From Metarhizium brunneum (taxonomy: Eukaryota > Ascomycota > Sordariomycetes > Hypocreales > Clavicipitaceae): 64,000 nucleotides of DNA. Below the pieces are notes generated by a model that had not been told where the DNA came from, did not search any database, and was given only the letters and a program-made list of their open reading frames with translations. The position numbers and the translations under genes are program-made. Below, piece after piece: positions 22,701-34,214 of this stretch. Each line of letters begins with the position of its first letter. Within the stretch, counting starts at the first letter, position 1. The DNA is taken from assembly GCF_013426205.1 (NCBI RefSeq), contig NC_089426.1, positions 4,154,001 to 4,218,000 of the forward strand, given 5' to 3'.

Positions 22701-24851
22701 CTCCCACGTGTACCCTTTCGGTCCTGACACATGGTTATTTGTTACATTGTAGTCGAGAAGAGTTGTATACGAATGTGTACCGGTAGTGCGATGGCTTGTC
22801 GTTGTATACGTATGAACTGTGCATGGCTAAGTCGTTATGGTCGAGTATAATAAGCAATCCAAGGGCTTTACAAGACAGCTAGCGTATTTAAATAAATAAA
22901 AAAGCAAGAGAAATAAATCAGGCTTCTTTCCATTTAATCAGCATTTTGACAAGAAGCAAACGAGGGATGAATAGCAGCAGTTTAAACCTTGGATAGGCCT
23001 CTTGACATCGTCCTGGTAAAGCCTAGTTACCTGCCATTGTCATATTTAGCAATTACTAGCAATTTATATACTTGGTTCACCTTGGAAACACACGTGGCCT
23101 TGCCGCCTGCAATGATAGCTCTATCGGTACAAGGCGAATAAATACTTGCACCTACTCAAGTCTCGGTCTCGAAAGGACCATGTATCAATGTACAGTTACA
23201 AAGAGCACTTTATACCGAGAGAACAAAGCATTGTAGAGATGCCATTGTCGTCAAACTCTGTTGCCAAGATACGCCACATGGTCGGGTAGCAGTGCTGGCG
23301 CCGGGACGCTGACTTGAATTTGGTATTCAATCGATACACATTCATGTATACATGTACATTGGGTGGGTTGGGGCCGCGATGGGAAATACCGAGTGACATG
23401 TGATTTGGGGTAATCTGGGGTAAGAGCCGAAACCTAAAAGGGTCAAGCCCAGCTGGTCATGCGGGGAAAAGAAACGCAGCACAGAATACGCACTGACAAA
23501 TTGGGCAACAAAGAGTCAAATTATGGGGACATGGACGTAGAGAACCGACTATCCGGAGCAAAGGCTTGCAAGGAGAAATTGGCATGGGGCCAGGAATGTC
23601 CCTCTGGACGCCATCTTGTCTGGTCCAACCAATTAACAAATGATCCGGCTCGTTTTCCTTGCCTGACGTTGTGTGCTGCGTGTCAGGGCTCGTCAAGGAG
23701 TCACACACGACAGAATACGCCAGTCAGCACTGGGCACACTTCCAAAACTAGACGCTTCAAGCACACGGCCCGTTGAAATATATTGGGGTGTCAAATCTGG
23801 AAAAGGCCGGGGCTTCGTGTCCGCACTGGCACAGGGCACGTGAAATATTGCAGGTCATTGTCAACCTCGGACTCACAGGCTCGCCGGCGTCACCACCCCT
23901 GGCCGTTTGGGCATCAGGTCCAATCACGACTTGGCTGCCGCCGAACTGAGCTAATGCATGGCTCCGTCACAACCGCTCCCCGGAAACGCGTCGAGCCCTG
24001 TCGAGTTGCACCTCACTGGTCAACCAGTCGGATCTAATAGAGGCGAGGCTCGGGGTTGCAGGCGGAGAGGGATGCCTGCATGGCAACACGCTGCGCAGCG
24101 AGGCTGCGAGTCTTGGCTTGAATTTTATTTCGACACTCATGCCTGATGCTTTTTTTTTCAAATAAGAAAACAAACCTTGACGGCCACTCACGGATACAAA
24201 AACCTACGAAAGACATGGCATGAGGAATGGAAAGTGTGGTAAAATGACATGAAAACAAAGTAGTGAAATGAATAGCTGGTAATAATATTGTTCGAAAAGC
24301 AAAATGTCAAGTATCTTGGCTCCGGTAGGCGGGTGGTCCGCTCAACGTGTGAGACAACACCGGCAAGAGGATGCCCGTGTTACAGACCGCACTTTTGACG
24401 GAAAAAGGGCATTCAAGTCCGTATAGAATAGCTGGGGAAGCGCAATGTGACGACGGGTGAGGGGTATGGCTTCACCGTTTCCGAGCATCGACGTCATGGT
24501 GGTTCGCTCGCCCTCCGTCTCGCAGCCTATTTTGGGCATGGAGAAGCATGGGGTCCAAGAGACTGGCTTGGCATCGAAGGCAAGTCAATACTAGTTGGCA
24601 ACCTTGAAGGCACTAGTGCGATCCGGCTCGAGCTGCGCGACATGGACATGGACATGGACATGGAAACGACCGGAACCCTTTCCCAACCTGGGGAAGTCCA
24701 AGCCCCGTCTGATCGGCCGTGTGCCCATCCTGGCGTCTATTAAAACCACGGTCGAGCAATCGTCGCCGACAAAGGGGGCGCAAAACGTACACGGGGTTTT
24801 CACTCATCATTTGCATCTCTACCGTCTGGTACAACTGCGACATCAACGGCC
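19717..24851. other. 5-kb gene-poor region, no gene recognised
   Basis: There are many short open frames on both strands, the longest being 171 codons at 21392-21907 (minus), but none shows a domain, conserved motif or consistent exon chain. Simple repeats are an (AAAC)n tract near 21072-21093 and (GACATG)4 at 24639-24662. Some stretches (22.5-23.2 kb) are AT-rich. The promoter of the bHLH gene must lie in the last several hundred bases. No tRNA was seen. Confidence 0.45.
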
Positions 24852-26006
24852 ATGCTTGCAACCCAAGCCATGACTGTCGACGCAACTCGGCAGCATTACT
24901 ACCCGGACTTTGACCGTACGTATTGAAACTCGGCTTATTATCAATATCTCAAAAAAAGAAACGCTTCATTAACATCACGCCATCATTCAGTGTTCCACGA
25001 CCTGCCAGGGCTGTGGCCAGAAGTCCCGTCAAGTCATCTCGACGCTCGCCCAACGCAAAACCCGTGCAGCCAGTTTGGCCTCGTAGCCCAGATGGCCCTG
25101 CACGCCAACATGATGCCCGAGTTTGCATCTCTGCAGAGCCTTCCGCCGGGCCAACCATGGGCTGCCAGAGAAGCATACCGTCCACAGCCACAGAGCAGCC
25201 CCTGCTCCTCGCCGTTGCAAAGCCAGTACAACGCTGAGCAGGAGACGCATAGTCGCCACGACAAAGAAGCAGGCCATGATACATCACGGCGCGGCCAGCG
25301 ATGCCAGTCGAGGTCCCTGCCCGTCGGACACCTCCGCCACCAGTCGTCTGTCGATTTCGGCGAGGACCTCCTACGCAACAGCCAGAACACAGACGTCGAC
25401 GAAAACATCTTTGCAGACTGGGCCTGGGGCCCCCGGCAACCATCAGGCAGACGAGCCGTCCACGAAGGCTCCATGCAATTCGGCAGCGACTCCGGCTTCG
25501 ACTCCCCGCGCGGCTCTCTCGCCTCCGCCTCGGGCGACGACATGGAAACAGAGCCCAGCCCGCCGCCGCCGCCGCAAAGCGAGGGACCCGGCTTCACGGC
25601 GCTGTCGTTTGGCTACCGCAACCAGGCGCCCAGGCCGGCGTGGCCGGTGCTCCGGACGCGGACGGGCTCCCTCGACCCCGAGGCCAGCGTGGCGTCTACG
25701 TGGAGGGCGCTGTCGTGGGAGTACCTCGGGGCGGCGATGCACGAGCGCAAGCCGCTGCTGGCGACGGTCGGCCCGCGGCGCGAGAAGCTGACGGAGCAGC
25801 AGAAGCGGCGCAACCACATCCTGCACGAGAAGAAGCGGCGCGCCCTCATCAAGGAGGGGTTCGACGACCTGCTCGACCTGGTGCCGGGCGTGAGGGACCG
25901 GGGGCTGAGCAAGTCGGCGATTCTGCTGAGGGCGGCGGAGTGGTTGGGCGGCTTGGTGTGCGAGAATAAGGCGTTGCGTGCGCAGGCGAGGGCCCTTGAA
26001 GGGTGA
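24852..26006 (+). CDS. bHLH transcription factor
   Basis: Two exons, 24852-24915 and 24991-26006, with a 75-nt intron (donor GTACGT, acceptor TTCAG). The product is 359 residues. A long, disordered, Ser/Pro/Gln-rich N-terminal region is followed at the extreme C-terminus (about residues 289-345) by a basic helix-loop-helix domain: basic part RRNHILHEKKRRALI, helix 1 EGFDDLLDLVPG, helix 2 KSAILLRAAEWL. The basic region has the His-Glu-Arg combination of class B bHLH proteins, which bind E-boxes of the CACGTG type. It most resembles fungal Ino4-like factors, which regulate phospholipid and other metabolic genes usually as heterodimers, but identity is not proven. The first exon is inferred from a good donor/acceptor pair and frame; Met at 24870 in the same frame is an alternative start. 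Confidence 0.8.
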
Positions 26007-27459
26007 AGGCGGACTTGACGTGATGATGATGATGCTCGACGTATGGAGTTGCGGACATGGACGGATGGACCGACGCACATGATTGGGTGGCGAGCCGTGG
26101 AGAAAAAGGATTAATGGTGCCCGCGGGGAAAGAGGCATCAATTGATATCAATGATCAATGATAGGTAGGGAAAGCAAGAGCCTATAGTTTCAGGAGCGTC
26201 TACATGTATAGAATGATTCCCGGGCCGCAGACTTTGTATCATAGAGCGCAAGCATGACAGTCTTCCACGGCGGCTGCACACAGCGACAAGCAGCAATCTC
26301 ATGCACCGCTTCCGCGTCCTGCCGCGAAGTTGCGGAATACATGTCGAGTACTCCGTACGGGCTGCCTCTTCAATGATGACTCTCGCGTGTGGTGCACCAA
26401 TACATGTATGCCCAGGGGCCCCAAACGTGCTCAACGCCGTCAACCGTCTAGCGTGGGCGACGTACCGCCATGTCACCTCGCCATGGGAATGCGTCGACGG
26501 TTGCGGGGTTGCGCTTGGGTTGGGGTAGTTGGCCGGCTGGGCACATCATCATCAATCAAATGGTCAGTATTGAATATTCAAGTCAATTGTTCTCTCCACT
26601 TCTCCAACCAGACATGCAACATGAAGTCTTCCACACTGCGGGGGAGGGGCTGCCCGGGCCGGAACACAGGCTCACAGCCCATGTCCATGCACAAGACAAG
26701 GTTTTCCCCAACCATGAATTTCAAAGGGCTCCCTCGTCGAATGCCGAGTTGCGACTGGCTGGCGGCACGTCTTGTCCCAAGACGGCAGCGGGAGCGAAAT
26801 CGACGGAGTCAAGTGGGACATCTGGACCAGATCGACTTGACCCTTCATGTTAAGATTTCTGGCTGTCGGGTCTACTGTATTTATATTTATCCGTTCACTC
26901 TTGACCTGTTGGGCTTGATGGGCGCGCATACCACAAAAGCACCCCCCGACCTTGGTGCCCAGCCGCGTGTGAACCTCCAATCTTGCTCGTCATAATAATC
27001 GACGGCGTGGTTGGTGCGTCATTTGCCATGGCACGGCGACGTCGACATGATGCTGTTGCCATGACGTAGAATCAAGCTGTTTAATCGCGTCAATCACATT
27101 TCATCGCTTGACGTTGCTAATATATCTGGCATCTTGCCTTGTATGAGGCTAAAACCCCAACGCTTCATGGTAGAAGCGTCTTGCGTGCGAGATTAGTGTT
27201 GCCAAACTTGTCTCAATAAAGGCTGTATTTTGACACTGGACCATGATGCTTAAAAAAAATAAAATCCTACCATTGCGGCCAGAGACATGTTCGCAAGACT
27301 CCCCCGTCTTGTCCAAAAGAAATTACAGTTGCACGACTAAACGTTGCCACCGTTTGCGTTGCGCATTGACCTTGATTTGCTGTGCGGCTCCTGTCATCGT
27401 GGCGTGCGGACCTATTAAACGGGACTATGGGAATCAGAACGTGCCATCTTTTGCCGGTC
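26007..27459. other. Intergenic region, no gene recognised
   Basis: 3' flank of the bHLH gene, then non-coding DNA up to the glycosyltransferase relic. One plus-strand open frame of 221 codons (26330-26995) is rich in Arg, Ser and Cys and has no protein-like pattern, so I do not call it. Confidence 0.5.
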
Positions 27460-28293
27460 ATTGATCAATTTTTTCAGATATTCAGGGGTATCAAATTGCA
27501 TGGTGCAGGATAGTCAAAGCCGGAAAAGAGGCTTCTCCGGTCAGCATGGCTCGACGAAGCCCGGGCACAAGAATTTTCTGGCGACGTACATGGTATTCCG
27601 CCATCAATTTGCGGCTCTTGTTTGTGATGGACTAGAAAACTCTTTGATCGAGTTTGGACGTGGACGGCAAAACTCGACGCCCGAATGACGGCGAGCGGTG
27701 ACATCAGCAGTCATAAGACCAGATAGTCTACTGGAACCAGGTCCGGAGATACCGAAGTCATGATGCCAAAAGTCGAATTGAATAAGATCTGCATTTGTGC
27801 ACTACTATACGGCGCTAAATCGCTATAGTGTGGCGAATGGCTCGCCTTGTTGTTCTAATACCTAGTGGCCTCGTGTATGACTCTGAAAGATAATTATCGC
27901 GCCACGGAATGGATATTGTAGTAAAGACTGCTTCATCCCTGTTCTATTGTCAAGCCCTCAAGTCGATGGAAATAAGTCGGTGTTGCCGTCGGCGTTGTTG
28001 TCGGCGTTGTTGTCGGTATTTTTCCAGAGAGAGTACATACGTATGTGAACGGAATATTTAGGGAACATGATTGCTCAGTAATGGAGCGCACTCCTTTTCT
28101 GACAGAGTACACCTCCATCTGGACTTTGGAGGTTGCTAAAAGTGGCAAAATAAATTTCAACCCTCCCCTGTCTTTGCAACAAGGCGTCTGCGACAGCAAG
28201 GAACACATTAGCCTGACCAAGGCCAAAGTTGGTCAGGAATAGAAGATTCTCCGGCACGGAGAATATATTTGTGTCCGACGGTGTATTGGACAA
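27460..28293 (-). pseudogene. UDP-glycosyltransferase relic
   Basis: At 28075-28293 (minus) a fragment reads LLFLTNFGLGQANVFLAVAD...VEIYFATFSNLQ, the typical N-terminal strand-helix-strand of fungal UDP-glycosyltransferases. Downstream on the same strand, recognisable pieces alternate between two frames: VDYLVL, ADVTARRHSGVEF and PNSIKEFSSPSQTRA around 27605-27725, and YPAPCNLIPLNI near 27474-27510. Stops and frame changes separate them, and the C-terminal UDP-sugar binding domain is not seen. It is therefore a truncated, multiply frameshifted pseudogene. The original enzyme would have glycosylated a small molecule. It sits head-to-head with the polyketide synthase relic at 28.6 kb, which suggests both belonged to one biosynthetic cluster. 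Confidence 0.7.
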
Positions 28294-28599
28294 CGCTGGA
28301 GAATTTTTGTTATAGTCTTATGCGTCCCGGAGGATCGCATGTTTCTGGCATTTTACTTTCTCATATACTTCAATACGCAGACAATGACACGCTCTCCCAA
28401 CATCACTCCCCCTGCCCCTCCGACCTAGAGTCTCATACATTATATACCCACTAAGCGCAGTGATACAAGGCAACCTCAATTATACAGCAACAAGTTCTTG
28501 AGCGCCCACATCCCGGTGCTTCCAGACTCCAGTGCCATCGATGTAATTCCTGTAGGGTCTGGGTATCCCTCGCGACTGTATGGAATGGCTAGCGCGTTG

Positions 28600-31110
28600 G
28601 CTTCACTATTTAGCCACGGGGCTGACTTGGGGCATCATCACAAAGCGCCTGTTCAAACTTCACGGGCCACGGGATACTCTGCTCACAGGCATGACGAGTT
28701 CTGGAATCATTGCAACAGTTCAAGGTCGCAAGTTGCAACGTTCAATAGCCTCGCATTTCCCCACAAAGAATATGCAGGGGCGACGGTTGACTGCAGCCTA
28801 CTGATGCACGCCTGGGATTATTATCCTTTCCGGATCAAGCAGAGACCGAGCAGCGCCTGAGACGTGACCAAGGTTGTGGCTGCAAGGTTAACTTGGTACT
28901 TTAGTTTGTGCCGCGGCACGTGGAACTAGCCCCGAGATCATGGACTCCGGCCGCCGTTCGTCCCCGCGGATCCTGGTCCGGGTGCAATCTCCTATGCTTC
29001 AACTAGTTTGCCGGGAATGAAGGAGAGGCGCGGATCTGCAGATCTACGAATGGCATCAACATACACGTGTACAAGCGTCAACGCTGGCTCAGGGGCTGTT
29101 GACATCGGACCAGACTGAATTTGAATTGATTCAATGTTGACTTGACTTTACTTGAATAGGCTTAGTACACTAGAACCATTCTGTGTGCTGGCAAGTCGGG
29201 CTGGTTTTGAAACAATAACCATCAAGAGATTCAAGACAGCTGTTTGATGGGAGGTGGTCAAATTGCTTTCCTCACTCACTTGTCTGGTCGATGCCGTATC
29301 CCAGCTTCTGATGACATATGAGCGCGAGCTAACGGGTATAAAAATCCTTGTGAATTTGCACCCACAACGTGAAACCCTCATTCACCATCGTGGCAGTGGC
29401 AACCCTACCATTGCACACATTGCTGGTGAATAGTTGTCACCTTGCGTCCAGAATGAGGGGACTAGATCTCAACCCAAGGACTGCAACGAGCTTTGCATCT
29501 CCTCGTGCGCACCCAGTAGACGCTGGCTTGAGCACCGCCGCAGCTTGGTGTCTGCCAAAGAGTTGCGGGATGCGAATACCGTCAACGCGTCAACGTTCCA
29601 AGGCGCCCGTTATCGACTGTCAAAGGATTAGGATGAGTCGGCGGCTGTTGTCCCCGTCCCCTTGAACGACATTTATGCCGAGCTGGGTGGTCAAGGGGCC
29701 GAGTACGAGTCTTGACTCGTCATCCGTAAACTCGGCCGGACACATCGGCGTGTCTGGGGACTATGCTGTGGGAGGAGTTGCCGTTCCGGATACCGCAGCG
29801 TCGATGCATTCTGCCTATGAAACCCGGCCCATTTTCTTAACCTCGTTTATGGACCTGGTGTTTCAGTTCACCTTCCCGCTCCTTGGTGCCGGATTTGGCA
29901 GCATGCCGTCTCTGTCCATGCCCTCGGCCATTGGCGATGCTGGGACTAGCACAAGGCTGCCGAATATTCCGGGTAGTAGCCGCCGGTCGTCCCGGTCCTC
30001 AGAGTCCAGGCCCCGTCTCCTCACTTGTACATCGACGCTTGGCATGCTGCGTGTGGCGAGCCGGTCGTCATAATGGAAGATTTCAAGACGAGTCCCGCCA
30101 AAGGCGACATGGGCGCCGACCAAAAGCCCAGGTTGCCATGTTACAAGCTCGAATAGAAGACTTTCGGCACGAGTGTCGAGGACGAGAAAATCGAAGCCCT
30201 AACAAATGGTCATGGCCGCCATGTACCTAATAAAACCGCCGCACCGCGGATACATGAAAGCACCACAGGCGAAGAAATAAACGGACACCCAGCGACAAAC
30301 GGAGAGCCATACATGGACGGGAATCACAGATCCATCAGCCCTTTGACGGTGTGTTGACTAATGGGCATTTAAATGGTCATCGAGGGCTCAAAGGACACGG
30401 TTCGAGATGCGAGGCAAAAGTCAACGACGATCCCAATGGATTCCACACGACTCACAGAGTGAATGGGTGCCATGATGCCCAGTTATTGTCATCCGAGATG
30501 AAGCTGACGCCTCTGCGGAGTATTGTCGTTTTGGTATCTGGTCGAGATCCGTCAGACCAACTAATCTCTTCACTCTTCTGCACAATTGAATCTCAATCAC
30601 ACTCTCAGCCGTCAATGTCTTCTTTTGACGAACCAAGTCCGGCTCCATCTTCTCACTACATTCGTCCACTTAAGCTTGATGGCAATTTCCTGACAGATTT
30701 ATCCAAAGACAGCTTCAATAAACTCCAGAGCTTGCTACTCACTGAGTCGTCCGTGTTATGGCTGACGACGGGGGCATATCGCTCCGCATTGCACCCGGAA
30801 AGAAATATGGCCCAGGACATGTTTCGTAGCGTGCGCTCGGAGACGGGAAAGACGATGGCAACTCTTCATCTGTATCCGAGCTCGCTATTCAGCCATCTTG
30901 ACCAGGTGGAGCTCATTGCGCGTGCCTTTAACGTCACGTCTCTTACGGTCAATGCGAGATGGAGTCTGTGCCGTGCCGCTCGGAGCATATGGGACGTTTG
31001 CCCAGTGTCTTGCCTCGCACCCTTTGGAAGGTTCATCCATATTAGAAAGCGAGACATGACTTCAAACACACGTCTTGGCATGCTCAAGTTTGACTCCAAC
31101 TACACATGAC
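28600..31110 (+). pseudogene. Highly reducing polyketide synthase relic
   Basis: Fragments of an HR-PKS occur in the correct order on the plus strand but in different frames. About 28620-28850: an acyltransferase-like piece (GMTSSGIIATVQGRK, then CTPGIIILSGS in another frame). 29380-29930: second half of the dehydratase (WLEHRRSLVSAKEL, DIYAELGGQGAEY, SFMDLVFQFTFPLLGAGFG). About 30125-30170: the linker KPRLPCYKLE. 30690-30900: the region before the enoyl reductase (LQSLLLTESSVLWLTTGAY, SVRSETGKTMATLHL). 31020-31100: end of the enoyl reductase (APFGRFIHIRKRDMTSNTR). In-frame stops and frameshifts are numerous and most of the KS, AT, methyltransferase, ER and KR/ACP parts are missing: about 2.5 kb remains of a gene usually near 7-8 kb. 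Non-functional. Identification of the DH and ER segments is secure; the AT piece is weaker. Confidence 0.8.
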
Positions 31111-32268
31111 AAGTTGGACTTTTTAATCCTGCTTTCCTTGGTCGCGGGTCTTGTTGGAAACAGGGGCAGGCTGCGCACGCGAGGGCGAATACCTTTCTTG
31201 ATGCTCTGGCTCAAATGCCATAGAGCTGCGAAACTGGACTGGAAAGGAACTGCAAGCACATTTACACGTGCTGGAATTGCGGACGAGCGGTAAACCCATG
31301 GCCTTGGCGGCCTTGGTTTTGAACAAGAGGCCATGTACTGGACCTTGAAATACGGAGGAGAAGCAGGGCTAGACATGTAGGGGCCAGTATTTTGGCCTCC
31401 GTTCAGTCATTGGAGATAATGCATAGAGCGAGCTTGTTATCTTAGTTGCATTGGTCGTTTGTTTCTCTCTACTCTGGCCTGGCTGATATTCAAGACAGCA
31501 TGGTTCTAGAGTGTGTCAAAGGGCTACTCTAACAGAGACAATATACTGTCCACCGCTAATGGGGCCTTCAAACAGCCTGTATTGGGAAAATATTGCCAAA
31601 TAACATGCTCCTGCACGTGGTATTGTACCCATGGAAGGGGCAATAACTTGGGTAGAGGTTGTGCTCACCCTATACGCAATGTGACGATTGAGAAACCAGC
31701 AACTGCCCCTGCTATGCCATCTCACCGGACTTGCCAGAGTACTTTCAGCTGTAGATTGAACATTATATTTATTGTTATACCAACCACTGTAGTTTAAGTA
31801 GGAAAAATCTTCAATAAAGGCACCAGGACGCGGCTGTATCTTTCGTAGTCCAGCCTCAAGATAGAGTTTAGGCTCGCGTCGCCAGACCTTGCCAATGCTA
31901 GTCACTTTGCCTGGGAATGACAAAAAAAAGGGAAAAAGAAAAAAAAAACTCGATTTCAGCCTTTCCTGGCGTCAGCCATGGATGCAGTGTTACAGATTCG
32001 CAGTGCCACCGACGTTGCAAGTGTCGACGGGCTTGAGGAGACACTGGCCACAAGCCACAATTGTTGACGTGCTATTATTAGTTGACATGTTGCGTCTAAA
32101 CTTGGCAGATGGCAGGAGAACGGCTGAGCTAAAGTGGCTGCTATGGCCAAAGGAACACGCCAAGCTGGTTCCTGAGACAGGGAAACTTTATCCACGGCGA
32201 TCAACTCCCCGCGAGTGCCAAATTTAGACAATGAGGTCTCAGGTATCGTCAACGTGCATGCATGCGAT

Positions 32269-32757
32269 TTAGGAGGCAGTTGCTGCTTGGATCTGGGGTT
32301 GATGCCGAAACTGGCCCTGCAGGCGGGAGGCAAAGGCCTCGACGGTATCCAACATGGATATTCTCGCCAGAACCTTTTGCGGTGTGGTTTCTGAAGCATT
32401 TGCATTCATGCATGTGGCCTGTGCACAAATCGCGCACTTGCATGAGGCGTTGGTGCCCGGCACAACTGCGGCACACCTGCACAAGTTGACCTGTCCTGTG
32501 GCACAAGACGCGGGGAACTCCGCGCATGGGCACGCGAAGGGCACAGTGACATTGGAAGGGTAGGGCAAGCTGGCGGCGTCATCTGGCTCTTGCATCAAAC
32601 GCGGAGTCATCATCATGGATGGCTTACCCATCATCGCTTCTTTTTGGCTTCCATGCTGCACCCACACTAGACCGTCGACATGTGCATGCGTCTGTCTGGT
32701 CTGGTGCAGGCTCTGTGAGGTCAGCCAATCTTTCGCACACATGTCGACGGTGCACAT
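32269..32757 (-). CDS. Doubtful cysteine-rich hypothetical ORF
   Basis: A 162-codon open frame. Its middle holds a cluster of cysteines in CxC and CxxC spacing (ACPCAEF, LCRCAA, CKCAICAQATC), loosely like metal-binding segments, followed by an unremarkable C-terminus. It has no signal peptide or recognisable domain, and the N-terminal third is not protein-like. It may be a chance frame, a relic, or the last exon of an unrecognised gene. Confidence 0.2.
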   Translation of the reverse strand: MCTVDMCAKDWLTSQSLHQTRQTHAHVDGLVWVQHGSQKEAMMGKPSMMMTPRLMQEPDDAASLPYPSNVTVPFACPCAEFPASCATGQVNLCRCAAVVPGTNASCKCAICAQATCMNANASETTPQKVLARISMLDTVEAFASRLQGQFRHQPQIQAATAS

Positions 32758-34188
32758 GGCCCGCCCACATGGCTGCCTAGCAGTCCGGTCGGCATTGATG
32801 CCTCATCTTGCCTTGCCTTGATGGTCTCGAGGACTTCCATCAAAATAGTACCATCGAGATTCTGACCCTGCTGAGACAATCATCGAATTCTACAATCACA
32901 ATACAACCACAATACGGCCAAGTTCGAACTACCACCGCCAACGCCACGCCCCAGAGCTGCCTAGTCAGTGGCGTCATGAGCCAACATTGATCCGACAACA
33001 TCCCCTGCGCCAGCCCTAGTTGGCGTCTCCAGACATGTCAGATCCATCCCTCGACAGTCGGAATGAATCAGCGCGGCGCAGGTCGAGCATTCCGATCCAA
33101 GAGGAGAAGCTTGCCGTCTATCCGAAGAGTGTCACAACTTGGGGAATCAGACACACGACATGTTCAGGCGGGCTTCCCTCCTTCTGCCTGCGTTTGAGCC
33201 CAACGGGGACCCTGGGTGACAAACTCAATCGACACCGGTATATATTAAGTAAAATCAAGCCTTTTTCGCCCGCGCCACGCCCAAGCCGCAGAGCCGTCTG
33301 CCCAGTCACGACTCGTGTGGTGTGGCCAGCCGTCGAGCTAGCTCCGCATCGACCTCCAACTCGTCCCTGAGTTCTGGCGTTGGTGGTGCCATGACTATCC
33401 CAGCCTCTGACGCCGCTCGCCGCCATCTGGACCACACCCGCGAGCCACGGCAAACTCGGCGGTGGGTTGGTGGCGGGGCGTACCCGAGCTCACACACATA
33501 GCCTCAGCCCTCTCACAAGAGTCGAGATTGTACAAAGGGCCTTCGGCGAGAGTCCGATCAGCCACGTGCCGGCAAAAACGGCAGCACTGAGGCCAGTGGC
33601 TACTCACGTATTCCATCCTTCGTTTGTCCCCTGGCCGGGGAGCAGCTAAGCATTCGCTAGCACCAGCTGACCAGGGTCCAGCAGCCACTTGCATCGTCCA
33701 GAGCGTCAGACCTCCGTGGCAGAGCCAATGGACCGTGGGCGAGACCGCAGTCATGAGTGGTGTACTATTTGTCGCACCTGGCCCCAACGTCCTCCATTCG
33801 ACATGGACACAAACTTCGCAGGGCTTAGCTGAGCGCGCGGGCTGCTGACCACTGCGGTCAGGTTGAGCACCAGTCATGCCGCCAGTGATGCATCAAATGG
33901 CGAACCCAACAACCTGGTCTGTGGCAGCTCGTCAGTCAGCCCGACTCAGCCGCCTCCGACATGCAACTATTCTTCACTGCCCAGCACTGCCCGGATGCCA
34001 CCTCGCATTCCTATAAAGCTACCTTGGGTCCCCAAGTACACACCTCCGGCTAGGCATGGTTTGCGTCATTTGAACCCGCGGCCTCGGACGGCTTCCAATA
34101 TTGCAGACTTGTGGTTGGGGGACATGATTGGCTCCTTTGTCGGCATCATCTCCAGACCGTTGAACACGCGCCGATTAAAGTTGAGAGG

Positions 34189-34212
34189 ATGAATTTTTGG
34201 CCAGCGCCGTAG
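34189..34212 (+). promoter_or_regulatory. Upstream ORF (7 codons) of the AIM6-like gene
   Basis: ATG AAT TTT TGG followed by three codons and TAG, ending two bases before the main ATG at 34215. It is in a different frame from the main ORF. If the leader begins near the TATAAAG at 34015, ribosomes would meet this ATG first. The effect on expression is inference. Confidence 0.4.
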
Positions 34213-34214
34213 AG

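Larger units (their letters stand above)
31111..34214. other. Intergenic region after the PKS relic
   Basis: Mostly short open frames with no domain. One cysteine-rich minus-strand frame (32269-32757) is listed separately as doubtful. A TATAAAG at 34015-34021 is placed suitably for the gene starting at 34215. A 7-codon upstream ORF (ATG at 34189, TAG ending 34212) directly precedes that gene's start and could dampen its translation. Confidence 0.45.

Noticed and set aside
26330..26995. 221-codon plus-strand frame
   Set aside because: Composition is not protein-like (Arg, Cys, Ser-rich), with no domain and no support from neighbouring exons.
27968..28022. GTTGTCGGC-type repeats as a CRISPR or regulatory array
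   Set aside because: A short imperfect simple-sequence run inside a pseudogene; CRISPR is not expected in a fungal nuclear genome and there are no spacers.
30351..31109. 252-codon ORF as an intact gene
   Set aside because: Its middle and end match HR-PKS linker and enoyl-reductase segments, so it is an open stretch of the PKS relic, not a separate gene.
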